Part shown: one piece after another, positions 13,001 to 25,000 of the stretch | Position numbering within the stretch: position 1 is the stretch's first letter | Layout of the letters: the number at the start of each line of letters is the position of its first letter | Origin: Thelephora terrestris | Taxonomy: Eukaryota > Basidiomycota > Agaricomycetes > Thelephorales > Thelephoraceae | Assembly (NCBI GenBank): GCA_015956445.1 | Contig: WIUZ02000008.1 | Span: forward strand, 1 to 64,000 | DNA length: 64,000 nt | Direction of reading: 5' to 3' | The notes under the pieces: model-generated | What the model saw: the letters and a program-made list of their open reading frames with translations, nothing else | What the model was told of the DNA's origin: nothing | Database searches by the model: none | Made by a program: the position numbers and the translations under genes

Positions 13001-16000
13001 GATATGTCTGAGTGGTTTTGATGATCTGTCAATATACTGCTGAGGTGCGTCCAAATGCTGCTGAGATACGTCTGATAACTTGATACTGCTGAAACTTGAG
13101 AACCTGTCTTGATAAGATAAACTTCTTGATATGTCTGAGATACTGATATGTCGGATACCAATGTGGTACTATTACTAAATCTGTCTGTCACCTAGTCAGT
13201 CACTAGTCTGAGGTAGAATACTCTCTGCCTGAAGGGTCTGCCTTCAGCACTAACAGAGATAAGGATATTGCTACGTCACAGAGTCAAGTGTACTAAGCTT
13301 ATTCAGAAGTCCAAACTTAGAACTTATTCACACAGAGGTGGGGCTCAAAATGGTATGTGATTACTGAAAATCACTCAACCACTCAGGCCTAAGGAGGTGA
13401 GGCAAAGTAGGGGTCTTGGTGAAAAGGGGTAGAGTAAAAGAGGGTGGGTTATAGAGAGAAGAGGGGATAGAGGGGGGCAACTACTGGCCAGTGGCCAACA
13501 GCTGTTGGGTAGAGAGAGAGAGGGGTAAAAGGTTATGGGTGAGTTGCCTTTCCTTAGAACTGGGGGTGAGTTCTTTATATACTTTTTCATGTGAGATTAT
13601 TCTAGAACGTTCTATGGCCTTCTACTGTATTCTATGGTAATTAATGGAGTGACAGACGTCACAAGCGTGACAAAATGTCACAAAAGCGTGACTGGTGTCA
13701 CATGGGGTGTGACGTTCCGTCACCTTCTAGAACATTCCGGCAAGTTCCAGGATGTTCCGGCGCATTCCAGGGTGTTCCTGAACATTCTGTAACATTCTGT
13801 AACTTTCCATGAGTTTCTTGTCCTTATCTAATCTTATCTTATCTGATAAGACTGTTATCTAATCTAATTTAATCTTGCTGTGGTGAATTATCATAAATAA
13901 TGACATGGTTGTTCTCATGTCCGACATCCGCGGGGAACTTTTAAACGATCGTCCCTGATCGCAATCATCCCAACTAGTCTAGAACAATAGTGACTTATTT
14001 ATGATAATGCACATAAGGTAGCTGCAATACCTTGAACAGCATAGTCTTGAGAAAAGTCAAATCCTATGTCTTGGAGGAGATATTCGATGTGCCGTACAAA
14101 TGACTCGTCGGTTTGCCCTACCATAAGGCATATAGACCAGGGGGCGCAGCGATGATGAATGAGGAATATTCGGTTATTGTTGTTTCCTAACTGATCGACC
14201 ATTGTCCGTAAGCGGGTGCGTTCGCTTTCGTTACAATATAGGTAGCAGAAAAGTTCGAGAGGGGTTGTCCAGTAAGTATCCAATCCTTGTGGATTTACGT
14301 GGTAGTGGATGATTTGCATGTGAAGGAGAGGTAGGGTGTGATAGTGAGATGGTTTTGCCGTTGAAGGTGATGTGCTGGCAGACTCGGTTTGTAACTACGT
14401 CAACTCCTTTTTTTGGGTTGTGTGTGTGTGGGTCCAGTCGAGTTGAGACGCCGATTCTTGTGTTATGACAATTTCGTGGGTCCGTCTTTCATTATTTAGG
14501 TAGACGTTTTCCCACGATGTCATATGCATGGTGGGTTAGGTGAGGCGAAGTACATGTGTGTAATTTCTAACCAGCGCGGACTCGTTGTTCAGTGGCTAGC
14601 CTATTATTAATTAATTCTATGAACTCGTCGTCGCTGAGGTAAGTATTGAGGCATAATGGTGGGTTAAGGAGGGGGTGGACAATGTAGGTAGTGTCCCATC
14701 CTGTGAGCAGGACGTCTTCAGATATTCTTCGGAGGAGGCGTCTGGCGCTCTGGTTTTGCTGGAGGTATTCGAGGACGTCTTTGGGGGTTGCCCAGTTTAA
14801 TCCCATGTAGTCGACTACAAGGATTTCTTCGTAGAAATAGGGGTGGTGGTGTACCTTCCAGGGCGTTTCCCAGGAAAGGCTGAGCGCGCGTCAAAAATCT
14901 TGATAAAAAAATACGTAAGAAAATGAGCGTACGTGCTTTTCCATTGGCGGGTGCAGGGGTCTAAAATAAAGCAGTGTTGCGTGTCCATGAGGGTACACCG
15001 TAGAGTAAGCAGTGTTCTGGGGGGGGATAAGAACTAGGGGAAGGGAGAAAGAGAAAGGAAAGCGAGAGGAACACGCTGGTGAAGCAATGTGAATGACAAA
15101 TATTAAACGTGGGGAAGAAGGAAGCCATATACGTAATAAGTAATGATCCGGTGCCGAAAAGAAGGAGGCACCAGGGTCTCGATCGAAACGTTGTGATATA
15201 CTAAAATAAAGTTTGATGGCTTGGTGAACTGGAGAAGGGTGTCATCATCGGAAGTCCCATGATGAGATGATGAAATGTATGAATGATGAAAAGTCCGTTT
15301 ATTCCTTGGTTGAACGAACGAAGGGGAAGGGAATAATGGGGCGTCGTAAACATAGGGGTGGCAAGGTAGGGAATACCGTACATAGGGTAATTAAACGTTC
15401 CCAGAGTACTTGTCTGCTACCCTCTTTAAAGTATCCAGCCGTATAGTAACCTTGCGTAATATACTTTCCTCGCTGTCATGGGGGCCAAGGACTAGGGGTA
15501 CCTCGAAAAGGGGGTGGACGATGTACATTACTCCTGCTCCTTGATACATGTAAGTCCAAGCTTGACGTGAGATCAGTTTTCGGGCGCTCTTCTTGGTCTT
15601 TAAGTATTCCAGGGCTTCGACGTCAGTCTTCCAGCCCTGTCCCATGTAATCGATGAGAGGTATGGTGTCATATCGGTGGTACTCGTCTGAGCTTGGTGGG
15701 GTAGGGTTGATACTGGGGCCGATTTGAGGTCAGAGTGTTAAAATGTTGTGCATAGCGTAGAGCTTACGCTAGTTCCCATTGATGTGTTTTGGGATCTTGA
15801 ACGTAGTAAACCAATTTTACTCCCATGATTTCCGATGTGTAGGTTTTCTGGGTGCGCTGAGTTGGAATATGAAAGGCGGCCACAAAGACGAAAGTTGTGA
15901 GAGGTTGTTTCGTTGTGACGTGGCATTCGTGGTTGGCCGATATATTGAGTCATCATGATGACAACTCATCGTTCCTCCATTTTAATTTGATCGTTCTTTT

Positions 16001-19000
16001 GATGGCGTTAACATGGTGGGATATACGCATAGATTTAATGGGGGAGCAGTTTTGTATCTAGATAGAGGAGGGTTACCGACTATACATCTAGATGTATGAC
16101 CACGGGTCAAGTATAGACAGCTGGTATTCGAATAGTTCCTCTATATAGTCTTCGGACGTATTGGGGTAGATTGTGATAGGATAATGGAGGAGATGGTGTC
16201 TAAAATAAACGATGGCCTCCGTGTTGCCTTGCTCTTGTCGGACAGCCTGGAGTAGGGCGAGGCGGGCGTCCTTATTCTCGTAATAGTGTTTGAGGAGTTC
16301 CTTTTCCGTTTGGAAGTCGGCTTTGGTGGGAAAAGCAAGGATTGATTGGGAACGACGGAGGGTCTTGGTGGACATGGTAGGAAAAAACTTGAAGTGGGGG
16401 AAGGAGGGTTTGTTTGTCTGTTGAAACGACGGAGGTTGAATGAGGGAGTAATGACTGGAATGTTTGGTAACGTACCAATGGAATTGTAGCTTTTAATATA
16501 CGCGAGAGTGCCAACACGACTATGTGTTGACGAGAGTTGGTGAAGGTGAAAGGAGAGGAGGTGAACTGGAGTTTTGAGTTCGCCGTCCGGAGCTCTATGT
16601 TGCGGTCTGAGCGCTCCGTGTTTTTGATAAGGTTCGGTGATCGGGCGGTGATTACTCCATTTAGATTAGACTGAATGTCATAACTTTTGACATAATTCCA
16701 TGCGTTTCTTTTGATGGTGTTCTTCTGTTGGGCATACGTTGGCCTATCTTCATGTGTTTGGTGGAGGGAATTTCGTGTAAGGTGTTTGCATTGAGCATAG
16801 GGTAACGAATCTTGGAGAAGGAGGGAAAAGTGATTCTAATGAGCAGATGAATCCGAATCAGAGTCTTGGGTTGCTTCCTGGTTACTGTCATCTGATGGTT
16901 CCTGGGAGATATCACTGTCGTTTCCGTTATCTTCCATAATCCGATCTGCCCATTGGTCTAGGTTTTGTCTTTGTACATAAGGGATCAATCTATAGGCAGC
17001 TACGTGGTCCAATAGTTCACTGCCATCCATTTCTTCAAGGACGTATGATCCTCCTTGGGTTTGTCTCCCAATGCGGTATGGTCCCATGTATCTGTCGGCT
17101 GTCTTCCTTTCGATAGACACACTATTCTCAATCCGATTGTTGCGTACTAGGACCAAGTCATCTGACTGATACGACTTTTTCCTTATTCGTCTAGCGAACT
17201 TCTTCTCATAAGCCTTCTTTGATTGGAATCTAGACTTTTTAAGAATTCTGCGTGCTCTAGCCATGTCTTCTGGGAGTCTTAAGAGCTGACGTGCTCTGGC
17301 TTGTACTAGTTCATCTCTGGTCATTCCTGGTTTGAAGTCTGTTACTAGAAACGTGGCATCAGTGAGGTCTCCTGGTAACAAGGGATGGACTCCGTGTAAC
17401 AAGTAGTATGGGCTATATCCTGTCGCTTTTCGAACCGTGATTCGATCAGCATAGTTAGCTGCTTGAACAAAGAGAGGCCATTTGGATAGGTCTCCTTTGC
17501 ATAACTTTACTAGGGCTTCACGGATGTTATAGTGTCCACGTTCTACTGCTCCATTGGCTTGGGAGTTATAGGGAGAAATTTTGATGTGACGGATTCCATA
17601 CTTCTGGAGAAGATCAGAGAATTCCTTCCCAAATGAGGGTCCATTGTCTGTTACTACTTCCTGAACTATCCCATAACGGAGGATAATCTTCTTGAGGAAA
17701 AAGCGAGCCATGACTTTGGCCTTATCTCTTGCTATAGCTTTGCATTCTGTGACTCCGGAAAGGTCATCCCTACAACTGATGAGCCATCGTTTTCCTTTTG
17801 CGTGAGGCATGCTCATAACGTCCACATGTACTTTACTGAACAGGCTGGGGGGGTGGGAAATTGTGACTGGGATGTGCATCTTCTTGGTACTTCTGATTTG
17901 ACAGGTGTGACAACTGCGTACGTGTTCCTTGATCTGATCTTTCATACCAGGCCAGTAATATCGTAGGGTAAGGTGTTGCTCCACTGCCCAGACTCCGTGA
18001 TGGGCTATGTCTTCATGAGCTTCCCATAGAATTTCCTTCTGTCGTTCTGCTGAGAAGATTACTACTTGAGGAGGTTTTCCTGGACGTTGCTTGTACATAT
18101 GGGCCCCTTTCAGGTAGAAAGGTCTGGCTTTGCTGAGGAACAACTTCTTTTGCTTGGTTGTTCTGAACTTGGGCGTTTCCTTGGTGACTAGGTACCTGAG
18201 AATGTTGTCAAGGTCCTGGTTGGAGTATTGATGGGTGGTGGCAACTGCATACGAGTATTTCATATTGTCGTCTAGGAAGGTGTTATCACCTAAGTTGGGG
18301 AGGGGAAGGGTGTGAGCTGGGGAAAAGGAGGGTATAGGGGTTATGAAGGAGGGTCTTGATGTTTGAGGAGGGTTGTGGACTTCACTTGCTAGTACCAAAC
18401 TGTCGATCCATTCTTCTGCATCTGATTCAGGGTCGTCATCTTCTTCATCTGTGGCATGTCTTCTTCTAGATAAAGCGTCTGGTCCCTTGTGTCTGTGAGC
18501 TGGAACATGTACTAGCTTGAAGGTAAACTGCTGGATTCCATTTATCCATCGGTTCAATACCGCTGGCAGGGTGTCTGGGTGTGCTAACATTCCTCGTATA
18601 CTTGAAGCGTCAACTTCCACAATCAAATTCTTGACACCAGATATATGGGCTCTATATCTGTGGAGGGCACGGAATAATCCATAGAGTTCTAACTTTGACT
18701 GTCCATACTTTAGACTATATCCTGTTAAAGGAATAGATCCATATCTGGCTGGAGCACGTCGTCCGTTTTCATCTTCCTGGGAAAGTATCATTCCAATTCC
18801 GTATTCGCTGGTGTCTACAGATAATATGATTGGCTTGTCACTGGTATAGTCAATTGATCGTAGCGCTGGGGCCTTGGATACTTCTTTCTTGAGACAATCA
18901 AAAGCTTCTTGCTGTTCTGGTCCCCAAGTGAAATCTACTCCTTTTCGGGACAGATGTACCAAAGGTTTGGCAATTAGGCTGAAATTTTCTATCCAAATCC

Positions 19001-22000
19001 GGACAGTTCCACATAGACCAAGGAATCCTCTAACCTCCTTTAGGTTAATAGGTACTGGCCAGGATTCAATTTTCTTGGTACGGTTGTCTACTGGTTGACG
19101 TCCCTTGGCACTGCACTTGTGTCCAACAATTTCTACTTCGGCTTGGCAAAGCTGCATCTTCTTGGCTGAAATGGTTCCACCTGCTTCTCCTATCCTATGA
19201 AGGATTCTGTTAACGTCATTAAGGTGTTCCCATATATATCGTCTGATTCCTGGGTTCTCTGGGATGGTTTCTTCCTTACCATCAGGTCCTTGGTACTTGG
19301 TTGGTGGTCCTTTGATTGGAATGTCGTCAATGAATACACCTGCTTTGTCTGGAATTTCGTCTTGTAGAATGAACATCATACAAGCTTGGAATTCCGCCGG
19401 AGCATTGACATATCCCATGGGTAATGAGGTTAATCTGAAAGATCCTAAAGGGGTGTGGAAAGCGGTCAAGTCTCTACTGTGGACATCCAATACTCTTGCA
19501 TGGAAACCCCAATACATGTCTAGGACAGTATAAACACTTCGTCCGGCATAGGCTTCCACGAATTCTTCTATAATAGGAGGAACTGCTGAATCTCTGATGG
19601 TTATTCCATTAAGGCGTTGGAGGTCATGAACAAGACGTAAACTGCCATCCTTCTTCAGAACTGAAAACCATCTGGATCTGTAGACTGTGTGAGCTCTTTC
19701 ATACACTCCAGCCTTAACCTTTTCCTTGAGAAGGCTAATAATCTGGTCATATTTGCTTTGGGCTAGAGGAATGTTCTTCTCAATCCAGGGTTCATGTTCA
19801 ATAGTCGGAATTACGTAGTCTGAGAAATAGTCATTACGGAAGGTTCCTCTTTCACTTTCATCAAAAGCAATGCTTCTTTCGTTTAGGCAGAGGACCTGTT
19901 GTAGTAGCTTCCGTTCCTCAGGCCACAATTCATCGTGCTTGTCTATGGCTAGTTCATCCATTCGTTCAGCGGTGATCTTGGTGGTAGGGATAAAGTTTGA
20001 GGGATGATGAGGTAGGATAGGGAGGTTTTGTAAGGGATTACCTGGGATTTGTCGTTGAGGTTTTTGGTGTTCTGGGATCTGTATGGCCACTGGTCGGACT
20101 TTCTGGCTGACCTTCTTGTATTTGAAGACAGCGCAGGGTTTTTGATGATAGTCGGAGGGTGGATCGGATTCCAGGTCAGAATCATCTTCTTGAGTTAGTA
20201 GGTCAGGTAAACTATCTTCAAAGTCTGGGTCGGAGTCATTTTCACCAGAACTCGTGTCCTGGGCTAATTGCGATGGGAGGTCGGAGGGACTATTTGTTGA
20301 AGGGAGAATTGGTGGAGAAGATATAGGTTTGACCCATACCTTCTTTCTGGGAAGTACTGGTTTTGCGAACTTGTGGGTCATGGTGACTCTAATAATTTTT
20401 TCTATAAAATCACCTGTACCAACAGGTACCCACAATGAACGGAAAAAAAAAGAAAGAGAAGAAAAAAAAAGATATAAAGCGCAGGGGGGGGAGGGAAAAA
20501 TAAAGGGCGGGTGGGAGGGATGTAGTCTAATTTAATTGAGGGAGAGAGCGAGCGAATTTAAACAGAAATTGAGGAAATGGCGCGTTGATCGGAGGGTGTA
20601 GCAGTCGTGGGAAAAAAAATTGAGGGAAGAATATGCCAGGGAAGAGGCGGAAAAATCGAGATTGAGAAAAAATGGGGAGGAACAAGAACGAGGCCGCGGG
20701 GAACTTTTTGGAGTGAAGTTACCCTTAGATAAGATTAACTGTAGGAAGAAAAATAAAATACCAGATAGCGTGCACCCGCGGGGAACTTTTCGAAGTCAAA
20801 GTTCACCGGTTCCGAAAGTCTTTCAGAGGAGAAAACTTACCGGTAAGTTGATGGGTCGCACACTGATCAGTCGAGGGTAGAGGGAACTAGGCTAAATTTC
20901 TTCGAGTGATGCGCAGGTAGATAGCGGTGATAGTATCAAACTAAATAAAAAGTCCGGCGGGGACGCTTGAGACCGTACGCAAAGAAAAACTAGTAAGTAG
21001 GGGAGGGGCGGGCGTAAAAATAAATCAGGACACGAGGCGGGGAGACACGAGTGTATCGATCAACGGAGGCGGGGTAGAGTCCGGGAAAATTTAAACAAAA
21101 ATACGACGCGCGGGGTATGTAGACGGCGGGGCGGCGGTCAAGCGACGGAAGGAGAAAAGGAAGTGGGAGTGGGGAAGTAGGTGGGAAGGAAAAATAAAGT
21201 TGGGAGGGAAGTGAACGCTCGAGGTATATGGAAAGAGTGGGCGGCGTATACGGGCGGTGAGAAGATAAGGTGGGGTCGATGGAAGGAAGAGGGCGGAGGA
21301 GACGGTCTTGAGGCGCGAGTTCGCAGAACTCGGCTGGTCGAGAGAGAGGAAGGAGGTCTTGAGAGGCAACGAGTCTTGACGTCGCGGAGGTTAGTGAGTC
21401 CGGGGAAAGGGGAGAGGCTCGCTGCTTGTCAGGACGAGGCTAGGAGGAAAGTAATAGACGTCAGAATATACGCGAGAGGCAATTTGAAACGGGGTGAGGG
21501 ACGAGAGAGAGAAAGGGAGAGGGTATAGAAAACAGGCAAGATCTACTCAGCAGAAACCCGTTGTCCCTCCAAATTTTTGCTAGACTTCAAGATGTTGGGG
21601 AGACCTGGGACTGAGAGGGTGCCGATTTGTGCGAAGAGGTGAGATTTGAGAGGGAGGGGAGAGAAAGGCAAGGGGAGTAGGCAAAGACGAGAGAGAGGAA
21701 AAGGAGAGAGGGATTGGTGCTGCTGGAGGCGGCCGTTCGGCGTGAAAATGGTTGGAAATTGTAGGTTGGGGTCGGCGGATTGAGAAAAGAGAGTTTTGAG
21801 GGAGGCAGGGGTAAAGGCGGAGGTGTCGAAGGTCGAGAGGCAAGGTGTGTTTGAGGCGTGACGCGGTCGACGCGAGGAGTGTACCGGGAGTAAACGAGCG
21901 AACGGGAGACCACGCGGAGGGTGGCAAACGTCGTAGAGTTGGACGGCCAGTCGGTTCGCCAGGTTCCGAAGGGGAAAGAGAGAGATGGTAGAAGGCAGGA

Positions 22001-25000
22001 AGGAGAAAGGTGAGGGATGTGGGGAGCGGAGTGAAAGACTTTTCGCTTACCAGCGGAAGACGGGTTCAGGAACCGGAGTTCGGATCAAAGGTTTGACCGA
22101 ATCCGATCCGGGTGACTGAGATTAGAATAGACAAGTGTTTTGATGGCGCGCGCGATAATGAAAACGTCAGAGATGGGGCTGGGAGATTACGAGTTCGTTC
22201 TTACTTTAGAAAACACCGACCGATTTATTGTTAACATAGGAAGGGTGGTTTGCATGGGTGGCGTAGCTTGCGTTCGAGTTGGCGGCGTTGTCCGGGTAAA
22301 GAAGGTGAAGGGCGACTTGATAGAGTTGCTGGTAACGAGTGGTGAGGGCGGTAATTTCGAGGCCGTGTTGCTTGAGTTGGTGTTCGACGCTGGGTCCGAT
22401 GGCGAACTTGAGGGACGCGATCTCCGACATTAGGACACTGTTCATGTCGCCTTGAGCCTTGCGCTGATCCTCAACGGTTTTGGCGAGCTTCTTGACTTCG
22501 AATTCTAGCGCCAGAACTTGATCGAGCTTATCTTTGACAGATCTCAATTCGACGCGCAGGGTCTCGACTTTGACTTCGAGCGCTTTGATCTGATCTGTCA
22601 ATTGTGACAGCTGCTTCCGTACCTCGTTTGCTCTTTCGTTTGAGTTCGCAGTTACGGACCGGGTCTCATAGCGGTGGTTTGCCCTCGGATTGTTCTTCCA
22701 GGACCTTTTCTTATCGGCTCGGACTCTGTTCTCCTGCTTCTTCAACTCGTTCGACCTCCAGTTGAGTTCGGTGAGTAAACATCCGTCTGTGTATACCTGA
22801 TTTTCGAGCTCCCTCAACCGGGTCGTTAAGTCGCTTGTCGTTCCCTCGATCCGTTCTTCGAGTACCACGATCTGCTGTTTGACGTCTTCAAGGTCTTCAA
22901 ATCCGGGTCCTGGCGCGGGCGTGATTTGCTGAACCTTCGGTACGTTAGACGTAATCTCGGCAAGATGATTACCCAGAGTTTTCGAGAGTACTTCGGGTGA
23001 TTCTTCCTTGATCAGGGGGTCGGACGTGGCCGGTTTCAGGGCTTCTTCACGGCGCTTTGCTTCAAGGTAAGTTGCGATGTGTTCCCTTCGGTTGAACAAA
23101 ACTTTCCCTATTTCTCCTCCCCAGTATTCGCGTTTTTGCTGAACTCCCTCCAGGTTGTCCTTCGTCATTTCGTATGTCAACTGGAGGAGTCCGAGTTCAC
23201 CGAGGCATTCGAGGACTTCACGGCGATTCTTCCGGCTCTGGAGGCGTTCGAGGTATGGTGCTAAAAAACTTAGATTTGCTTGAATTCGTTCCAGAGCCTG
23301 CTCGTTTTCTACGGGTGACGAGGGCGGTTCCTCGGGCGGGGAATCAAAGGTAGCAGGGTACAATCTTGACCACGCCTTGAGTTCTGCTTGGTGATCCTTG
23401 GCGTCCGGCAGTTTCTCGTGATCTTCGGAGAGTTCGTCGGTTTCGATGTCGTCCGGGTAGTATAGCATTGGTGGAGAATCTGGGGCGAGATCCATAGAGG
23501 GATCTAGAACTGCAATAGGTGGGTTTCCGGGTTCTTCGATATCGACCTGCGGATTCAATGTACTCATATGTCGGTTTTCTGGATTTTTAGACATGTCACT
23601 TGCCTGGATTATTCCGGCCGCAAACGACCTTGCTACGTGGACATCCGAGGTGGTCTTTTCGTTCTGATTGGGCAAAGGTGGCTCGGGCTCTCCCAAAGCT
23701 AAGTCATTTTTCGTTATCTCGCGATTTTGGGATATACCAGTTGATCGCTTACTCAATTTCCCCAGATCGGGAGCTTCTTTGATGGACTTCTTTGTGGGGT
23801 CGACACTTCCTTCGACGTCTCGTAACTTGTCTAGGACGCTGTCCACGGTCATCGGTTCGTCGGCTTTGTCCTCGACTGGTACGCTCGGGAACCTGTACGG
23901 CGGCGCTGAATCAGGTAAGATAACATTGTGGGTAACGGACTGATCGTGAAAGGGGGTATTGCGGGGAACTGCTAAGTTTTCTTGGGGCTCCGGTCCGGCT
24001 GGCGCATTTGACGCGAAGACTTGGACATGCGCGTTAGCTACGCGGGACGTTGGCGGTGGCCTCGGCGGTTCATTGAGGTTGGCCGAGCTTGAGGCGTAAA
24101 GGCGGACATAGGCTTGTCCCTGGCGTACGTATTGGGAGGGGCCTTCGCCTCCTAGTAGCGTTGCGCCGAACGCGAAGAACGAGTGATCTCCGGGGGGTAA
24201 CATACTCTCTTCTAACTGGACGAGGTGGGCCGCCGCTAACAGTCCGGGAACTTGGTTTTCTGGAGATGGGATTTCGACGTCCATTACTTCTTCCATTGGC
24301 TGGTCGCCTTGCCCTGGTAAGTCGTGGTTCAGACTTGGTCGGACTAGGCTGACTACCCTTCGAGGGTCGTTTCGGGACTGCTGTTGAGGATTGTTAGCTG
24401 CAGGACACTTCCTACAACCACAACAACACTCACCATTCGAGGTGGGCTCCGTCTTGGCTGAATCTTGGGGTTGATCTTTGAGTTTTGGTGATATTTTGTC
24501 CAAGGTGCGTTCGACCTCTTTTATACCTTCTGGTGCTCCCAATAATTTTATTTCCTTGGTGGTCCTATCCCTTTCTAGGTGTACAAAGGTTTCTACAGGG
24601 TCTCCACCGGTTGTGCATGTTTCCGAGCCCTTTTTCCGTCCCATGTGGGCCTCAGACTCAGACGCGTGATCGGAAGTCTGTGGGTCACTTCCTAATTTGG
24701 TAAGTGTTTCTTCTTCTGCTTTCTTCGTTTCCTCGTCGGTGTCACTGACTTCTTATCCTCCTTTCCTTGGTTAGATTTCTCTGGATCCTGGGTTGAGGGC
24801 TTGTTACCTCCATTCTTCGCAGGTAGCCCGCGTCGGACTTCGATTGTTCCGTCATCCAATTTACTAATTGTGTAAGTTCTTATTTCTTCATTCGCGACCA
24901 TCGGGTCCCTACTCAATTCATCTAGCACTCCTTCCAGCTCATCCTGCTCCATTACATTCCACATTACTTCGTTGTCCTCGGGTGTTTTGCCCTTGAATTC

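Noticed and set aside
12979-13590. ORFs inside the LTR (repeated at 30122-30733)
   Set aside because: They come from minisatellite and GA-rich LTR sequence and cross the TATA and heat-shock region; no protein features.
21580-21927. 115-residue Pro/Ser-rich ORF on the minus strand in the LTR element spacer
   Set aside because: Low-complexity product of a pyrimidine-rich tract; a similar ORF of about the same length exists in an overlapping frame.
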